DNA from: an uncultured Eubacteriales bacterium | Lineage (GTDB): Bacteria; Bacillota; Clostridia; Oscillospirales; CAG-382 | Direction: 5' to 3' | Length of the DNA: 64,000 bases | NCBI GenBank assembly: GCA_900551295.1 | Contig: URVJ01000004.1 | Coordinates: forward strand, 56,599-120,598 | Shown: piece after piece, positions 54,348-62,982 of the stretch | Layout: the number at the start of each line of letters is the position of its first letter | How positions within the stretch are numbered: the stretch's first letter is position 1 | Notes under the pieces: generated by a model | Told to the model about the DNA's origin: nothing | What the model saw: only the letters and a program-made list of their open reading frames with translations | The model's database searches: none | Translations under genes and position numbers: made by a program

Positions 54348-54376
54348 ATTTTAACACTCAAAGTGAGCGATGTAAA
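54348..54376 (-). promoter_or_regulatory. Promoter of the kinase-hydrogenase operon
   Basis: -35 TTTACA (54371-54376), 17-base spacer, -10 TAAAAT (54348-54353), about 75 bases before the ATG. A palindrome ATGTATTATAATACAT lies further upstream (54400-54415), near the yfcE stop, and may be an operator or part of a yfcE terminator. Confidence 0.6.
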
Positions 54377-54423
54377 CTGTTTATTTTGCATAGCCGTAAT
54401 GTATTATAATACATATGCCGTAT

Positions 54424-54975
54424 TTACTTGTGTATTTCAAAGACGGTCTCGGTACGTCCGCCAAGGTCTTTTCTCGTAAACACGCCGTTTTCGTATATTA
54501 TAAAGCCTCGCGACGAATTTTCCTTGGGTATCGACACGGAACCGGGATTTATATACGTAAAGTTTCCGTGCTTTTCAAACGCAGGCACGTGCGTGTGTCC
54601 GCAGAGCAGAATATCTCCCGTCTTTAACGGCGGCGGATTCTGCGCATTATACAGATGTCCGTGCGTTGCGAAAATCGACAACACTTTTCCGTCGCAGATA
54701 AGCGCATAGTCCGCAAGCACCGGAAATTCAAGCACCATGCCGTCCACCTCTGCCTCACAGTTTCCTCTTACGCAGAGAACCTCGTTCTTTACCTCATTCA
54801 GCATTGATATTACCTTTTTCGGCTCATATCCGTCCGGCAGATCGTTTCTCGGTCCGTGATACAAAAGATCTCCGAGAAGCACAATTCTGTCAGCTTTTTC
54901 TTTTTTATAAAGCTCAAGCATTTTTGAGCAGTAAAGAGCCGAACCGTGAATATCCGACGCTATAAAAAGTTTCAT
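54424..54975 (-). CDS. yfcE: YfcE-type metallophosphoesterase
   Basis: 183 residues. Calcineurin-like phosphodiesterase with all metal motifs: ASDIHGS, LLGDLLYHGPRND, VRGNCE, THGHLY, CGHTHVP. YfcE enzymes hydrolyse artificial phosphodiesters; the natural substrate is unclear. Start at 54975 (MKLFIASDIHG) follows AAAGGA; the longer frame runs into the LysR gene. It begins 4 bases after the LysR stop, so both are co-transcribed. Confidence 0.92.
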   Translation of the reverse strand: MKLFIASDIHGSALYCSKMLELYKKEKADRIVLLGDLLYHGPRNDLPDGYEPKKVISMLNEVKNEVLCVRGNCEAEVDGMVLEFPVLADYALICDGKVLSIFATHGHLYNAQNPPPLKTGDILLCGHTHVPAFEKHGNFTYINPGSVSIPKENSSRGFIIYENGVFTRKDLGGRTETVFEIHK

Positions 54976-54979
54976 AAAA

Positions 54980-55912
54980 TCAATTCCTTTCGGAAAAACA
55001 TTTTCTTTTTGCAAGGCAAAGTTCGGATATAAAAGCGTTGTCAAGTTCAGAGAGCCGATAATCCCTTTTTCTCACAAGCATATCTTTATAGATCTTACCG
55101 TTTTCCGAACACTTTATCTGCACAAGCCCGAATTTTGAAAGGGTTTTCTTTGCGACAGGCTCCGACCACATATATGCGTTCGGATTTTTCTCGAGTATTT
55201 CAAACCTTGCAAGTTCATTCGACGCAAAGATAACTCCGCTCTTGTTTTCGGTGTGCGAAGAGCTGCCGTTTTCCGAAAAGTCCGCGCCTGTGCCGCAATA
55301 ATCCGGGCAGCACACCTGCGTATATTCCGAAAGCACGTCCGAAGTAAGCTTTTCTTTTTTTGCCAATTCCCCGTCTTTTCCCGTTACGACGGTATATCTG
55401 AATTCCGCCACAAGCTCGCACTCAAGCTGTTTTTCGTCAAAAAGCTGTTTATAATACTTATCAAAGCTCTCCTGATACCTTACTATTCCCATGCCGAAGT
55501 CGGAATCCGAAACGCCGCGTATAACGCTCTGCATATCGGTCTGCTTAAAGCACATTTCACAGCCGCCTTTAACCGCCGCGTCAGCCGAGAATTTTGCAAA
55601 AGCCTCCGACACATATCCCGAAACCGTACCGCACATAAAAAAGCGCCCGCGGCTTGCGGAATTCTTAAACATATCCTCAAGTTCGTCTATCTGTTTTAAT
55701 ATATTCTCCGCGTAACGAAGAAATTTTTCGCCGTCGGGAGTTACCTCCATGCCTTTTGCGCTTCTCGAAAATATTTCCGTTCCCACGGACGCTTCAAGCT
55801 CACGTATTGCGCGGCTTAAATTCGGCTGATTCATCAAAAGCTGTTCGGCAGCCTTGTTTATGGAACCGCTTTTGGCTACGGCAAGCGCGTATTTCATATG
55901 CAGAACATTCAT
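54980..55912 (-). CDS. LysR family transcriptional regulator
   Basis: 310 residues. N-terminal HTH MKYALAVAKSGSINKAAEQL, LMNQPNLSRAIRELEASVGT then EIFSRSAKGMEVTPDGEKFL; the rest is a periplasmic-binding-like effector domain. It is divergent from the sugar isomerase-like gene, the usual LysR arrangement with a regulated neighbour, and is followed by yfcE in the same unit. The ligand cannot be predicted. Confidence 0.93.
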   Translation of the reverse strand: MNVLHMKYALAVAKSGSINKAAEQLLMNQPNLSRAIRELEASVGTEIFSRSAKGMEVTPDGEKFLRYAENILKQIDELEDMFKNSASRGRFFMCGTVSGYVSEAFAKFSADAAVKGGCEMCFKQTDMQSVIRGVSDSDFGMGIVRYQESFDKYYKQLFDEKQLECELVAEFRYTVVTGKDGELAKKEKLTSDVLSEYTQVCCPDYCGTGADFSENGSSSHTENKSGVIFASNELARFEILEKNPNAYMWSEPVAKKTLSKFGLVQIKCSENGKIYKDMLVRKRDYRLSELDNAFISELCLAKRKCFSERN

Positions 55913-56052
55913 GTCTTTTCTCCGATACGCTGTATTTATTCAACATATATTATATCACGGATTTATGACATAATCAACAACCAGTTTTTACTATATGCAT
56001 TATTTTTACAAAAAACTCCTAATTTTTACGCTTTTCGGCATGTTTTGCGGAT

Positions 56053-56081
56053 TTGACAAACACATATGCGCGTGATATACT
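56053..56081 (+). promoter_or_regulatory. Promoter of the sugar isomerase-like/rsmF operon
   Basis: -35 TTGACA (56053-56058), 17-base spacer, -10 TATACT (56076-56081). Confidence 0.85.
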
Positions 56082-56135
56082 TATATTTAACAAAAGCGTC
56101 ATTCAAATCTTTACCGAAACAAGGAGAGAACGCAT

Positions 56136-56963
56136 ATGTACACACTCAAGATGGGCGCGTCAAGCGCAGGCAGAGACTATTCCCTGACAAAAAAAGACTT
56201 TATCGCATACAAAAACGCAGGTATTGAGTACATGGAATTTTCCTCCAACGCCGACGTTTACGAAAATGCGGACTGGCAGGAAATAAAGCGCGCGTCGGAA
56301 CAGACGGGCGTAAAAGTATGGTCGGTTCACGCGCCGTTCAGAAGCAAGGACGACAACATTTCAAACCCCGACGAAAAAATGCGTCTTAAAGCAATAGAAA
56401 CCTACACCGAAGTTTTCAAAAACGCCGCCTTTATCGGCGCGAAAATCGTAATAGTACACCCAAGTTCGGAGCCTATTTCGGACGAAGAAAGACCGGCATA
56501 CATATCCCGTTCAAAAGAGTCGCTCAAGGTGCTTGCGGAACGTGCGGCGCAGTACGGAATAACAATAGCCGTCGAGGATCTTCCGAGAACTTGTCTCGGA
56601 AACACTGCGGAAGAACTAGGGGACATCATAAGCGTCGACGAAAGAATACGCATATGTTTTGACGTAAACCACCTGTTAAAGCAGACGCACAGACACTTTA
56701 TCGAAGTTATCGGTGACAAGATAGCAACGCTTCACATATCCGACTACGATTTTGTGGACGAACGGCATCAGCTCCCCGGAAACGGCAAAATAGACTGGAA
56801 AGAGCTGCTTGATCTTCTCGAAAGCATAAACTATTCAGGGCCTTTCATGTATGAGGTAAGAATGGCAAATACCGCGCAAGAGGTTCTTCCCGGAACAAGA
56901 TATGCCGGAACGCTTGCCGACGGAAAAGCAAACTTTGACAAGGTTATGGAGAGAAAGATTTAA
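56136..56963 (+). CDS. Sugar phosphate isomerase/epimerase-like TIM barrel
   Basis: 275 residues of the xylose isomerase-like/AP endonuclease 2 fold. KVWSVHAPF, AKIVIVHPSSEP, TIAVEDLPRT, CFDVNHLL, ATLHISDYD and FMYEVRM carry the Glu, Asp, His ligands of a divalent metal in the usual order. GGAGAG lies 7 bases before the ATG. The gene is divergent from a LysR regulator. Substrate unknown; it is a distant relative of the frameshifted gene at 4.5 kb, not a duplicate. Confidence 0.88.
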   Translation: MYTLKMGASSAGRDYSLTKKDFIAYKNAGIEYMEFSSNADVYENADWQEIKRASEQTGVKVWSVHAPFRSKDDNISNPDEKMRLKAIETYTEVFKNAAFIGAKIVIVHPSSEPISDEERPAYISRSKESLKVLAERAAQYGITIAVEDLPRTCLGNTAEELGDIISVDERIRICFDVNHLLKQTHRHFIEVIGDKIATLHISDYDFVDERHQLPGNGKIDWKELLDLLESINYSGPFMYEVRMANTAQEVLPGTRYAGTLADGKANFDKVMERKI

Positions 56964-58375
56964 TGAGCCGCGCTTTACCCCAACAGTTTCTCGAAAGAAT
57001 GAAAAGCCTTCTCGGCAACGATTTTGAAAATTTTAAGGACGCGCTTGAAAACGGTTCGCCCTCTCAGTCGATGTTCATAAACACGGCTTTTGAAAACGCG
57101 CATATTCCCGAAGAATTTCTGAGATCAATAAACGCGTCGCGCCTGCCTTTTTTTGAAAACGGATTTTATTTTGAATACGAAGGCATAGGCAACACGCCGC
57201 TGCACCATGCCGGAGCCTTCTACGTTCAGGATCCGTCGGCAATGTGTACGGTCTGCGCCGCAGTTATAAAACCGGGAACAAAAATTCTCGATATGTGCGC
57301 ATCTCCCGGCGGGAAAACCCTGCTTGCCGCGATAAAAACAGGACAGCACGGCACTGTCGTTGCAAACGAATTCAGCGTATCGCGCTGCAAAACGCTTGTG
57401 GGCAATGCCGAACGCATGGGACTTTCAAACATATCCGTAGTAAACACCGACGCGACGGACGAAAACGGGCTGTCGAAAGATTTTCCGGAAACGTTTGACA
57501 TTGTAATCGCCGACGCGCCTTGTTCGGGAGAGGGAATGTTCAGAAAATACACCGAACAGGCGGTATCCGAATGGAGCGTCGACAACATAAAACTCTGCGC
57601 GGCACGTCAGAAAAGCATACTCGAAAACGCCGCAAAATGCGTAAAGCCGGGAGGTTTTCTGCTATACTCCACCTGCACTTTTTCTCTCGAAGAAAACGAG
57701 ATGCAGACCGACGCATTTCTATGTTCGCACCCCGATTTTTCTCTGTGCGGCGTAAATGACGGCGTAAAGAGCGTAACCGTCCGGGCTCACTGCTTTGACG
57801 GCTGCAAAACGCCGGATATTTCTCTTGCAAGGCGGTTCTATCCTCACATTTCAAAGGGCGAAGGACAATATATTGCGCTTATGCAGAAGTCTGCCGATTC
57901 TGCATCGGAAAGCGTGTCTGTGCCGTCAAAAAAGAAAAAGAACGGAGATGTACGCCCGTCAAACTTGCTCTCAAAAGAAGAAACGCGCGCACTTACGGAC
58001 TTTTTTAAAGGGCTGTACCCCGGTTTTGACATTTCGCGCGCAGAAAAATACGCCGACAACATTATATATGTCCACCCGAATATGCCGAGAGCAAAAAAAC
58101 ACGTTTTCAGCGGCGGCGTAAAGCTTGGTGAGGTTTCAAAAGGCAGACTTATTCCCCATCATCAGCTTTTCAAGGCGCTCGGAACGCAATTTACGAGAGT
58201 TATAAATTTTTCTTATGATGACGAGCGCGTATACTCATATCTTCACGGCGACACATTTGCATACGATATTCCCGACGGCTGGTGCGCGGTAAGCGTAAAC
58301 GGCTTTATTCTCGGAGGAGCAAAGGCTGTTACCGGCACGGTAAAGAACCACTACCCCAAGGGTTTAAGAATATAA
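56963..58375 (+). CDS. rsmF: RsmF/NOL1-type rRNA (cytosine-C5) methyltransferase
   Basis: 470 residues. SAM-binding ILDMCASPGGKTLLAAIKTG, DAPCSGEGMFRK with Cys187 and YSTCTFSLEEN with Cys238 form the two-cysteine active site of m5C RNA methyltransferases. The C-terminal 110 or so residues (HHQLFKALG...) match the PUA-like end of RsmF proteins. It should methylate 16S rRNA, though YebU-type target assignment is by family only. Its ATG shares one base with the stop of the upstream isomerase-like gene. It is the last chromosomal-type gene before the mobile region. Confidence 0.93.
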   Translation: MSRALPQQFLERMKSLLGNDFENFKDALENGSPSQSMFINTAFENAHIPEEFLRSINASRLPFFENGFYFEYEGIGNTPLHHAGAFYVQDPSAMCTVCAAVIKPGTKILDMCASPGGKTLLAAIKTGQHGTVVANEFSVSRCKTLVGNAERMGLSNISVVNTDATDENGLSKDFPETFDIVIADAPCSGEGMFRKYTEQAVSEWSVDNIKLCAARQKSILENAAKCVKPGGFLLYSTCTFSLEENEMQTDAFLCSHPDFSLCGVNDGVKSVTVRAHCFDGCKTPDISLARRFYPHISKGEGQYIALMQKSADSASESVSVPSKKKKNGDVRPSNLLSKEETRALTDFFKGLYPGFDISRAEKYADNIIYVHPNMPRAKKHVFSGGVKLGEVSKGRLIPHHQLFKALGTQFTRVINFSYDDERVYSYLHGDTFAYDIPDGWCAVSVNGFILGGAKAVTGTVKNHYPKGLRI

Positions 58376-58385
58376 TACACCATGT

Positions 58386-58447
58386 TCCGCACGGCAGCCG
58401 GTTCAATATAAAAGCATTATCCCAAACAATCGTTTTTGCCGTGCGGA
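58386..58447. repeat. Inverted repeat after rsmF at the chromosome/mobile-DNA junction
   Basis: TCCGCACGGCA (58386-58396) and TGCCGTGCGGA (58437-58447) are perfect inverse copies 40 bases apart. There is no T-run after the second arm. It is either a long-loop terminator, an attachment-type site or a remnant end. Confidence 0.6.
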
Positions 58448-58549
58448 GCGCGTATTTTGCCGTCAACACAAAAATAAAAGATTTTTTTGAGAAATTTGAT
58501 AAAGTCAAGGGGTTTGTGCGAAAAAATACGAAAAACTGCAACTTTCGTT

Positions 58550-58589
58550 AAAACTGCACAAATGAAATGGTTTTTACTTGTGCAGTTTT
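58550..58589 (-). terminator. Hairpin at the end of the IS30 transposase gene
   Basis: AAAACTGCACAA (58550-58561) pairs perfectly with TTGTGCAGTTTT (58578-58589), 16-base loop; the transposase stop lies in the arm. It may be a terminator or part of the IS end. Confidence 0.6.
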
Positions 58590-59637
58590 ATGCGCTCATA
58601 AGGCTGTTGATGCAGGCCTCGTATAATTCAGCAGACGAATAAAAGTTAAACATTTCTCTTGGGTAATCGTTGATCCACTTTTCAAGTTTGCGTATCTCGG
58701 CGGGTGTTGTGTTGGTAAAGTCATAGCCTTTGGGGTAATGGCGGCGTACCATTCTGTTTTGGTTTTCATTTGATCCACGCTCGTAAGCACTGTATGGGTG
58801 GCAAAAATAAACCTTGGTGCGTTTACGGTCTTTATGTATTGAGCTTTGCTCTATGCCCTCATAGTCGGAAAACTCCGATCCGTTATCAACGGTTATGGTC
58901 TGGAACACCTGGGCAAACAGTTCCGAGCCGAGTTGCTTTTCAAGGGCGTTAAGGGCTTTTATTACGCTGGCAGCGGTTTTATCATTCATAAGGCGTATGA
59001 TCTCATTACGGGTTTTGCGTTCGGTAAGCACAAGCAGCGTTTTCCGGGTACCCTTTTTGCCCTCCACACAGTCCATTTCCCAATGCCCAAAAGTTAGGCG
59101 CGTTGCAATTTCCTCCGGGCGTTTTTCTATGCTTTCACCTCTTGGCGGGCGTTTTGCACGCTGCACCCTGTCATATTTGTGCTCGGTCTTGTTTTTCTTG
59201 ATCGGCAAGTTTTTATTGGTGAGGGTAAGGAAAACACCGCTTTCAATATACCGGTAAAAGGTTGTTTTGGAAATCGAGGTTTGAAATTGTAAGCCTTTGC
59301 GTTTTATCTCACCGAGAATGGCGCCGGGTGCATACTTTTCAACACATACCTTGTACTCCAGATAATTGGCGTATTCAACATCGTTGCCGATTTTAAGATC
59401 CCCGCCCTTTGCCCTTAAATTGTCCTGCTTTTTCTGCTCGGATATTTCGGGGCTGTATCGTGTTTCCGTGGTCCAGTCGGAATTGAGATGCTCATACTGC
59501 CCACGCTTGATCTCACGGTACACAGTGCTGATATGCACACCCAGCTGCTCGGCTATAATCTTAACGGGTGTATCAACCCGCAGCCAAGCCTCTATTTGTA
59601 ATCTATCGTTCCAGGTAAGTGTTTTGTAATGCCTCAT
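58588..59637 (-). CDS. IS30 family transposase
   Basis: 349 residues. N-terminal HTH WNDRLQIEAWLRVDTPVKII, AEQLGVHISTVYREIKRG and a DDE domain: HWEMDCVEGKKG (first Asp), TITVDNGSEFSDY (second Asp), SAYERGSNENQNRMVRR (Glu). The spacing and HTH mark family IS30. The frame is intact. Terminal inverted repeats were looked for on both sides and not found with confidence. A 61-codon gene with a strong promoter lies 18 bases upstream and probably shares the transcript. Confidence 0.93.
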   Translation of the reverse strand: MRHYKTLTWNDRLQIEAWLRVDTPVKIIAEQLGVHISTVYREIKRGQYEHLNSDWTTETRYSPEISEQKKQDNLRAKGGDLKIGNDVEYANYLEYKVCVEKYAPGAILGEIKRKGLQFQTSISKTTFYRYIESGVFLTLTNKNLPIKKNKTEHKYDRVQRAKRPPRGESIEKRPEEIATRLTFGHWEMDCVEGKKGTRKTLLVLTERKTRNEIIRLMNDKTAASVIKALNALEKQLGSELFAQVFQTITVDNGSEFSDYEGIEQSSIHKDRKRTKVYFCHPYSAYERGSNENQNRMVRRHYPKGYDFTNTTPAEIRKLEKWINDYPREMFNFYSSAELYEACINSLMSA

Positions 59638-59655
59638 TTGCGCCGCCTCCGGTTT

Positions 59656-59841
59656 TTATTTTATCTTTTTGCTTGCGGCTATGTCAGCACGGATAAGGCT
59701 TTTAATATAACCGGCTTTGTTTGGTACGCTTTCCAGCTTGTCTATAATGTCCTGCTCGGTAGTGGTAAAGCAAGGGAGCGAATACTGCTTTTTATATTTG
59801 GCTGCATACCTCTCTTGCGGTGTGATCTTTTTTTTCGTCAT
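59656..59841 (-). CDS. Small basic protein upstream of the IS30 transposase
   Basis: 61 residues: MTKKKITPQERYAAKYKKQY then SLPCFTTTEQDIIDKLESVP and NKAGYIKSLIRADIAAS. The ending (GYIKxLIRxD) is typical of small ribbon-helix-helix-like proteins on clostridial mobile elements. AAAGGGG lies 9 bases or so before the ATG. Its promoter contains a perfect 18-bp palindrome in the spacer, so it may repress itself and the transposase. Function is not established. Confidence 0.75.
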   Translation of the reverse strand: MTKKKITPQERYAAKYKKQYSLPCFTTTEQDIIDKLESVPNKAGYIKSLIRADIAASKKIK

Positions 59842-59871
59842 AAGTAAAACCCCTTTGCTTTTGATACTGCT

Positions 59872-59900
59872 ATTATACCATAGTTATATAACTATGTCAA
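59872..59900 (-). promoter_or_regulatory. Promoter with embedded palindromic operator, IS30 unit
   Basis: -35 TTGACA (59895-59900), 17-base spacer, -10 TATAAT (59872-59877). CATAGTTATATAACTATG (59879-59896) is a perfect 18-bp palindrome filling the spacer; bound protein would block RNA polymerase. Confidence 0.88.
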
Positions 59901-60090
59901 GGCCCTTTTGAAAAATTATGTCGGTTTACTTGAAAAAAGTGCGAAAAATCCGCCCAAAAGAGAGAATTAGGAGAGATTTCCCGCCCGTTGGAGAGAACGA
60001 GCGAGAGAGATTCCAGAAGCCTATCATCCATCCATGAAATATGTTGCTTCTGCCGCTGACGAAAAACAAAGCATCAAAGGATGGATAAAA

Positions 60091-60720
60091 ATGACGACCC
60101 TGTTGGAGTTCTATAAAATTCTTGAACAGTACCCGGACAGCATGACAAAAGACCAGTTCTACCGCATTGCTCACATCAGCAAGCGTCACGCAAAATACCT
60201 TCTGGATTCCGGTCTCGTTCCGTGTATCAATACAGGAAAGAAAACACGCAAATACCATATTGCGACCCACGATGTGATCACCTACTTGTGTGACCGTGAA
60301 GATCATCCCGAAAAGTATAAAGTGCCAACGGGCTTTTATATCGGAAAGAATGGCTGCTCCAAACGGCACCCGGACAAGCCTGCCGCAGAGATCATCCGCT
60401 TCAATTTTACAGAGCCGGAAAAAACAGGGCTGTATACCATGTGGGAAAAGCTCACCGCTGGATATGATGATCTGTTGACCACCCCGGTAGTTTCGGAACT
60501 GACGGGCTACTCTGCACAAAGCATACAGCGATGGTGCAATCAGAAGATCCTTGTTGGATTCAAAATTCGTGGCACATTAACGATTCCTCGGCTTGCGGTC
60601 GTTGAGTTTATGTCCGGCGACCGTGCAACGGGCATTGTCCGAAAATCCTCAAAGCACCTTGACCTGCTCCGCACCTATGCGCAGGAATGCCATGAAGGTG
60701 CAATGACCATTACATACTAA
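60091..60720 (+). CDS. Two-HTH DNA-binding protein of mobile element (excisionase-like)
   Basis: 209 residues from 60091 (MTTLLEFYKI), with AAAGGA 9 bases upstream; the frame is open from 60034 but that start has no site. Two helix-turn-helix-like segments are seen: MTKDQFYRIAHISKRHAKYL near 21-45 with a wing INTGKKTRKYHI, and VSELTGYSAQSIQRWCNQKI near 140-165. These resemble MerR/excisionase-type helix domains found in integrative elements. It is followed by a strong terminator. Role is probably regulation or excision; no partner recombinase is visible here. Confidence 0.78.
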   Translation: MTTLLEFYKILEQYPDSMTKDQFYRIAHISKRHAKYLLDSGLVPCINTGKKTRKYHIATHDVITYLCDREDHPEKYKVPTGFYIGKNGCSKRHPDKPAAEIIRFNFTEPEKTGLYTMWEKLTAGYDDLLTTPVVSELTGYSAQSIQRWCNQKILVGFKIRGTLTIPRLAVVEFMSGDRATGIVRKSSKHLDLLRTYAQECHEGAMTITY

Positions 60721-60724
60721 ACAG

Positions 60725-60770
60725 ACAGGACTGCTCCACAACGCAATGTATGTGAGGCAGTCCTGTTCGT
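60725..60770. terminator. Terminator between the two-HTH gene and ptuB
   Basis: ACAGGACTGC (60725-60734) pairs perfectly with GCAGTCCTGT (60757-60766), followed by TCGTTT. It may serve both convergent genes. Confidence 0.75.
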
Positions 60771-60817
60771 TTAGAAAATGTATGATTTTACAGCAAGATT
60801 CCAATCTATCTCAACTA

Positions 60818-61531
60818 TTATCCTCTGCTTTCAAGACGTTGAATATGTTTCTTTAGCCAAAATATTAAAATCCCGACGTATTCAACTTTTTGACCTCTGG
60901 GTGCTTCCAGCTCTCTTAACTTTCTTCTGCACTCTTCAATATCTTGATCTTTATGCTGCTTTTGCAATACCGACAGCATACCATCAAGAGCATTTTTTCT
61001 CTTGGTTTTCAAGTCCTTACCATCGTTCAGATTCAGAATATCATTTAGTTCACGATTGATTTCATCCCGGTCCTCTTTAGCAGGTATCGTTTCGGCAGCC
61101 AGTATCTTGCCGCTGTAAGAGTATTGAATCAAATGATTGCACTCAGGATTTAATGGTGTCAAAAAAAGTTTTTTGTTCCCTCTTGATTTATCGCAACATA
61201 AAGCTCCTCTGTTTTCATTTCCTGAGCATACTGCAAGAAAGTTACTGTACTCCAATTCTTTTTTCCAGTTTTCAGTGCCCCTCGTCAGGCTCTGAGGTTC
61301 AATATGCTCAATCGTACACTTCAATGTACTCCCTGTTTTTTTGTCGGTTTCGGGAATTCTGCACATACAGTATGCACACAGTCCTCCCTGTTCTTCCACC
61401 AACTTTGACAAAACATACTCATGCAGGTCGCTACTCATGGAATCGTAAGTCGGTCGTACACCAGTGCAGGATTCGCTTTCACGGTATTCCTTTAATTCCT
61501 TTGGCTCGTGTTTTTTCACAATGTGTATCAT
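60818..61531 (-). CDS. ptuB: HNH endonuclease PtuB of a Septu-type defence system
   Basis: 237 residues, TIGR02646-like. CAYCMCRIP (Cys52, Cys55), EHIEPQS (His76), then NFLAVCSGNEN and CCDKSRGNK form the HNH/treble-clef nuclease seen in PtuB. The C-terminal half is helical and Lys-rich. Start at 61531 (MIHIVKKHEP) has GAGG 6 bases upstream. It follows the ATPase gene after 8 bases. In Septu, PtuA and PtuB form an anti-phage complex that cuts nucleic acid after infection; here this rests on family and pairing. Confidence 0.88.
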   Translation of the reverse strand: MIHIVKKHEPKELKEYRESESCTGVRPTYDSMSSDLHEYVLSKLVEEQGGLCAYCMCRIPETDKKTGSTLKCTIEHIEPQSLTRGTENWKKELEYSNFLAVCSGNENRGALCCDKSRGNKKLFLTPLNPECNHLIQYSYSGKILAAETIPAKEDRDEINRELNDILNLNDGKDLKTKRKNALDGMLSVLQKQHKDQDIEECRRKLRELEAPRGQKVEYVGILIFWLKKHIQRLESRG

Positions 61532-61539
61532 ATGTTTCC

Positions 61540-62859
61540 TCACATACGGCTGAAATCCAACTGTGTGCGACACTTTACAATTTCAGGGTCATCACCCAGC
61601 TTAGAATTCATCTCGTCGAGAACGGTTTCAGCAACCGTATAATCATCTTGGTCGAGAGCATGATAAAACCTTTCAAACAATTCTTCAGCTTCGGATGTGC
61701 GAACAGTAACATTCATATCCGCACGGAGAATGCTGTCAGAATCCTTACCGTATAGATAACGATCGTGTAGCTCGCTTTCGCCATCAGCATTTTTCTCAAG
61801 CATAAACAAATTGTAGCTTCTATCCACTTCCCCAAGAATCTGCGGAGAGTGCGTTGTAATCAAAAACTGAATGTTTGGGAAAAGTTTCCGAAGCACTGAT
61901 AGTATTTTCCTCTGCCACGCAGGGTGCATATGCAGATCAAGTTCATCAATCAGTACGATGCCCTCTCCCTCCATCGGGTTCTCACGGCAGGGGTTCGCCA
62001 TTGCCACGCGGCGAGCAATGTCTCCCAGCAAGGCTAGCGTACACTTTTCACCATCTGACAGTTGGTCTACGCGATATTCTTTATCATTGCGTATGACAAC
62101 CATTCGGAGAGGATTCCGACGCACTTTGATTTCTTCAGCATCGTCCAGCATTGAGAGGGCTGCTTTTCGCACACACTCCAACGCAGGATCGCGATAATCC
62201 CAATCGCGTTTTATACTTTTCTGCTCATTTTCAAAGTCTTCCTGATTGCGAAACCACTCGAAAAAAGTACGGAAATCAAGCCTGTTTTCCAATGCTCTTT
62301 CCAATGCTGTTCTTTTGGAGAAAGAATGCTTTTTGCGTATCCTTAATGGAACATCCAGAACAAGTCTATTTGTTCCGTAATTTAGAAACACAGGCATATT
62401 CTGCTTCGGGCAATCATCTCCGGCAACTGTATCATCGTCCGCCAGATAATGTTCATTAAAAAACTGTGCTAAATCAACCGCTTGCTTACTTTGCTGACTT
62501 GCATTGACCGCATTCACTCGACCAGATGCGGTTTTTTCCATTTCTTTTGTGATCTCGAATGTTTCTCCGTCAAGCTGTAACACAATACCGGTACCATATC
62601 GCGCACTACTTCCACTGCGCTGACCAATATGCAGTTGTTCCTTATCTAATGTTCGGTATCCCGTTCCTTGAGCATTGTTCAGCCTGTTGATAAAAGGCCA
62701 TGCAGCATAGCAAACTGCACTGAGGAGAGTCGATTTACCTGAGCCATTGTTGCCATAAAAGACTGTGGATTTACCATTCAAAGCGATTTCAATAAAGCCA
62801 CCATCTGCTGCTGAAGTGAAATTTTTGAAATTTTTCACTCGAATTGTTTGCAGTTTCAC
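61540..62859 (-). CDS. ptuA: AAA ATPase PtuA of a Septu-type defence system
   Basis: 439 residues. Walker A GNNGSGKS (36-43), ABC-type signature LSDGEKCTLALLG, Walker B GIVLIDELDLHMHP (near 302-311) and the ITTHSPQIL switch: an overcoming-lysogenization-defect-like/SMC-type ATPase as in PtuA. Start is GTG at 62859 with AGGAGG 7 bases upstream; the longer frame has no site. Paired with the HNH gene. The C-terminal DQDDYTVAETVLDEMNSKLG region is helical. Confidence 0.88.
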   Translation of the reverse strand: MKLQTIRVKNFKNFTSAADGGFIEIALNGKSTVFYGNNGSGKSTLLSAVCYAAWPFINRLNNAQGTGYRTLDKEQLHIGQRSGSSARYGTGIVLQLDGETFEITKEMEKTASGRVNAVNASQQSKQAVDLAQFFNEHYLADDDTVAGDDCPKQNMPVFLNYGTNRLVLDVPLRIRKKHSFSKRTALERALENRLDFRTFFEWFRNQEDFENEQKSIKRDWDYRDPALECVRKAALSMLDDAEEIKVRRNPLRMVVIRNDKEYRVDQLSDGEKCTLALLGDIARRVAMANPCRENPMEGEGIVLIDELDLHMHPAWQRKILSVLRKLFPNIQFLITTHSPQILGEVDRSYNLFMLEKNADGESELHDRYLYGKDSDSILRADMNVTVRTSEAEELFERFYHALDQDDYTVAETVLDEMNSKLGDDPEIVKCRTQLDFSRM

Positions 62860-62911
62860 CGTTTGTCCTCCTATCCAACATAGTTTTGGGTTGACTCTTT
62901 TACTATCTCCC

Positions 62912-62941
62912 ATTGTAAGCGTTCTCGCTGGCAAATGTCAA
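62912..62941 (-). promoter_or_regulatory. Promoter of ptuA-ptuB
   Basis: -35 TTGACA (62936-62941), 18-base spacer, -10 TACAAT (62912-62917). Confidence 0.75.
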
Positions 62942-62982
62942 CCTGTTTTTACATTCATTTCTGAAAGAAGGTGGTTTTCCAC

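Noticed and set aside
54400..54415. ATGTATTATAATACAT palindrome as a Rex operator
   Set aside because: It lacks the TTGTGA/TCACAA type halves of Rex sites and lies away from the -10/-35 of the hydrogenase operon.
58500..60000. Terminal inverted repeats of the IS30 element
   Set aside because: Sequences on both sides were compared; shared CCTTGAC-type words are promoter parts, not matching ends.
59926..60519. Open frame of 197 codons on the minus strand opposite the two-HTH gene
   Set aside because: No ribosome site and no recognisable family; the plus-strand frame has HTH motifs, a ribosome site and a terminator.
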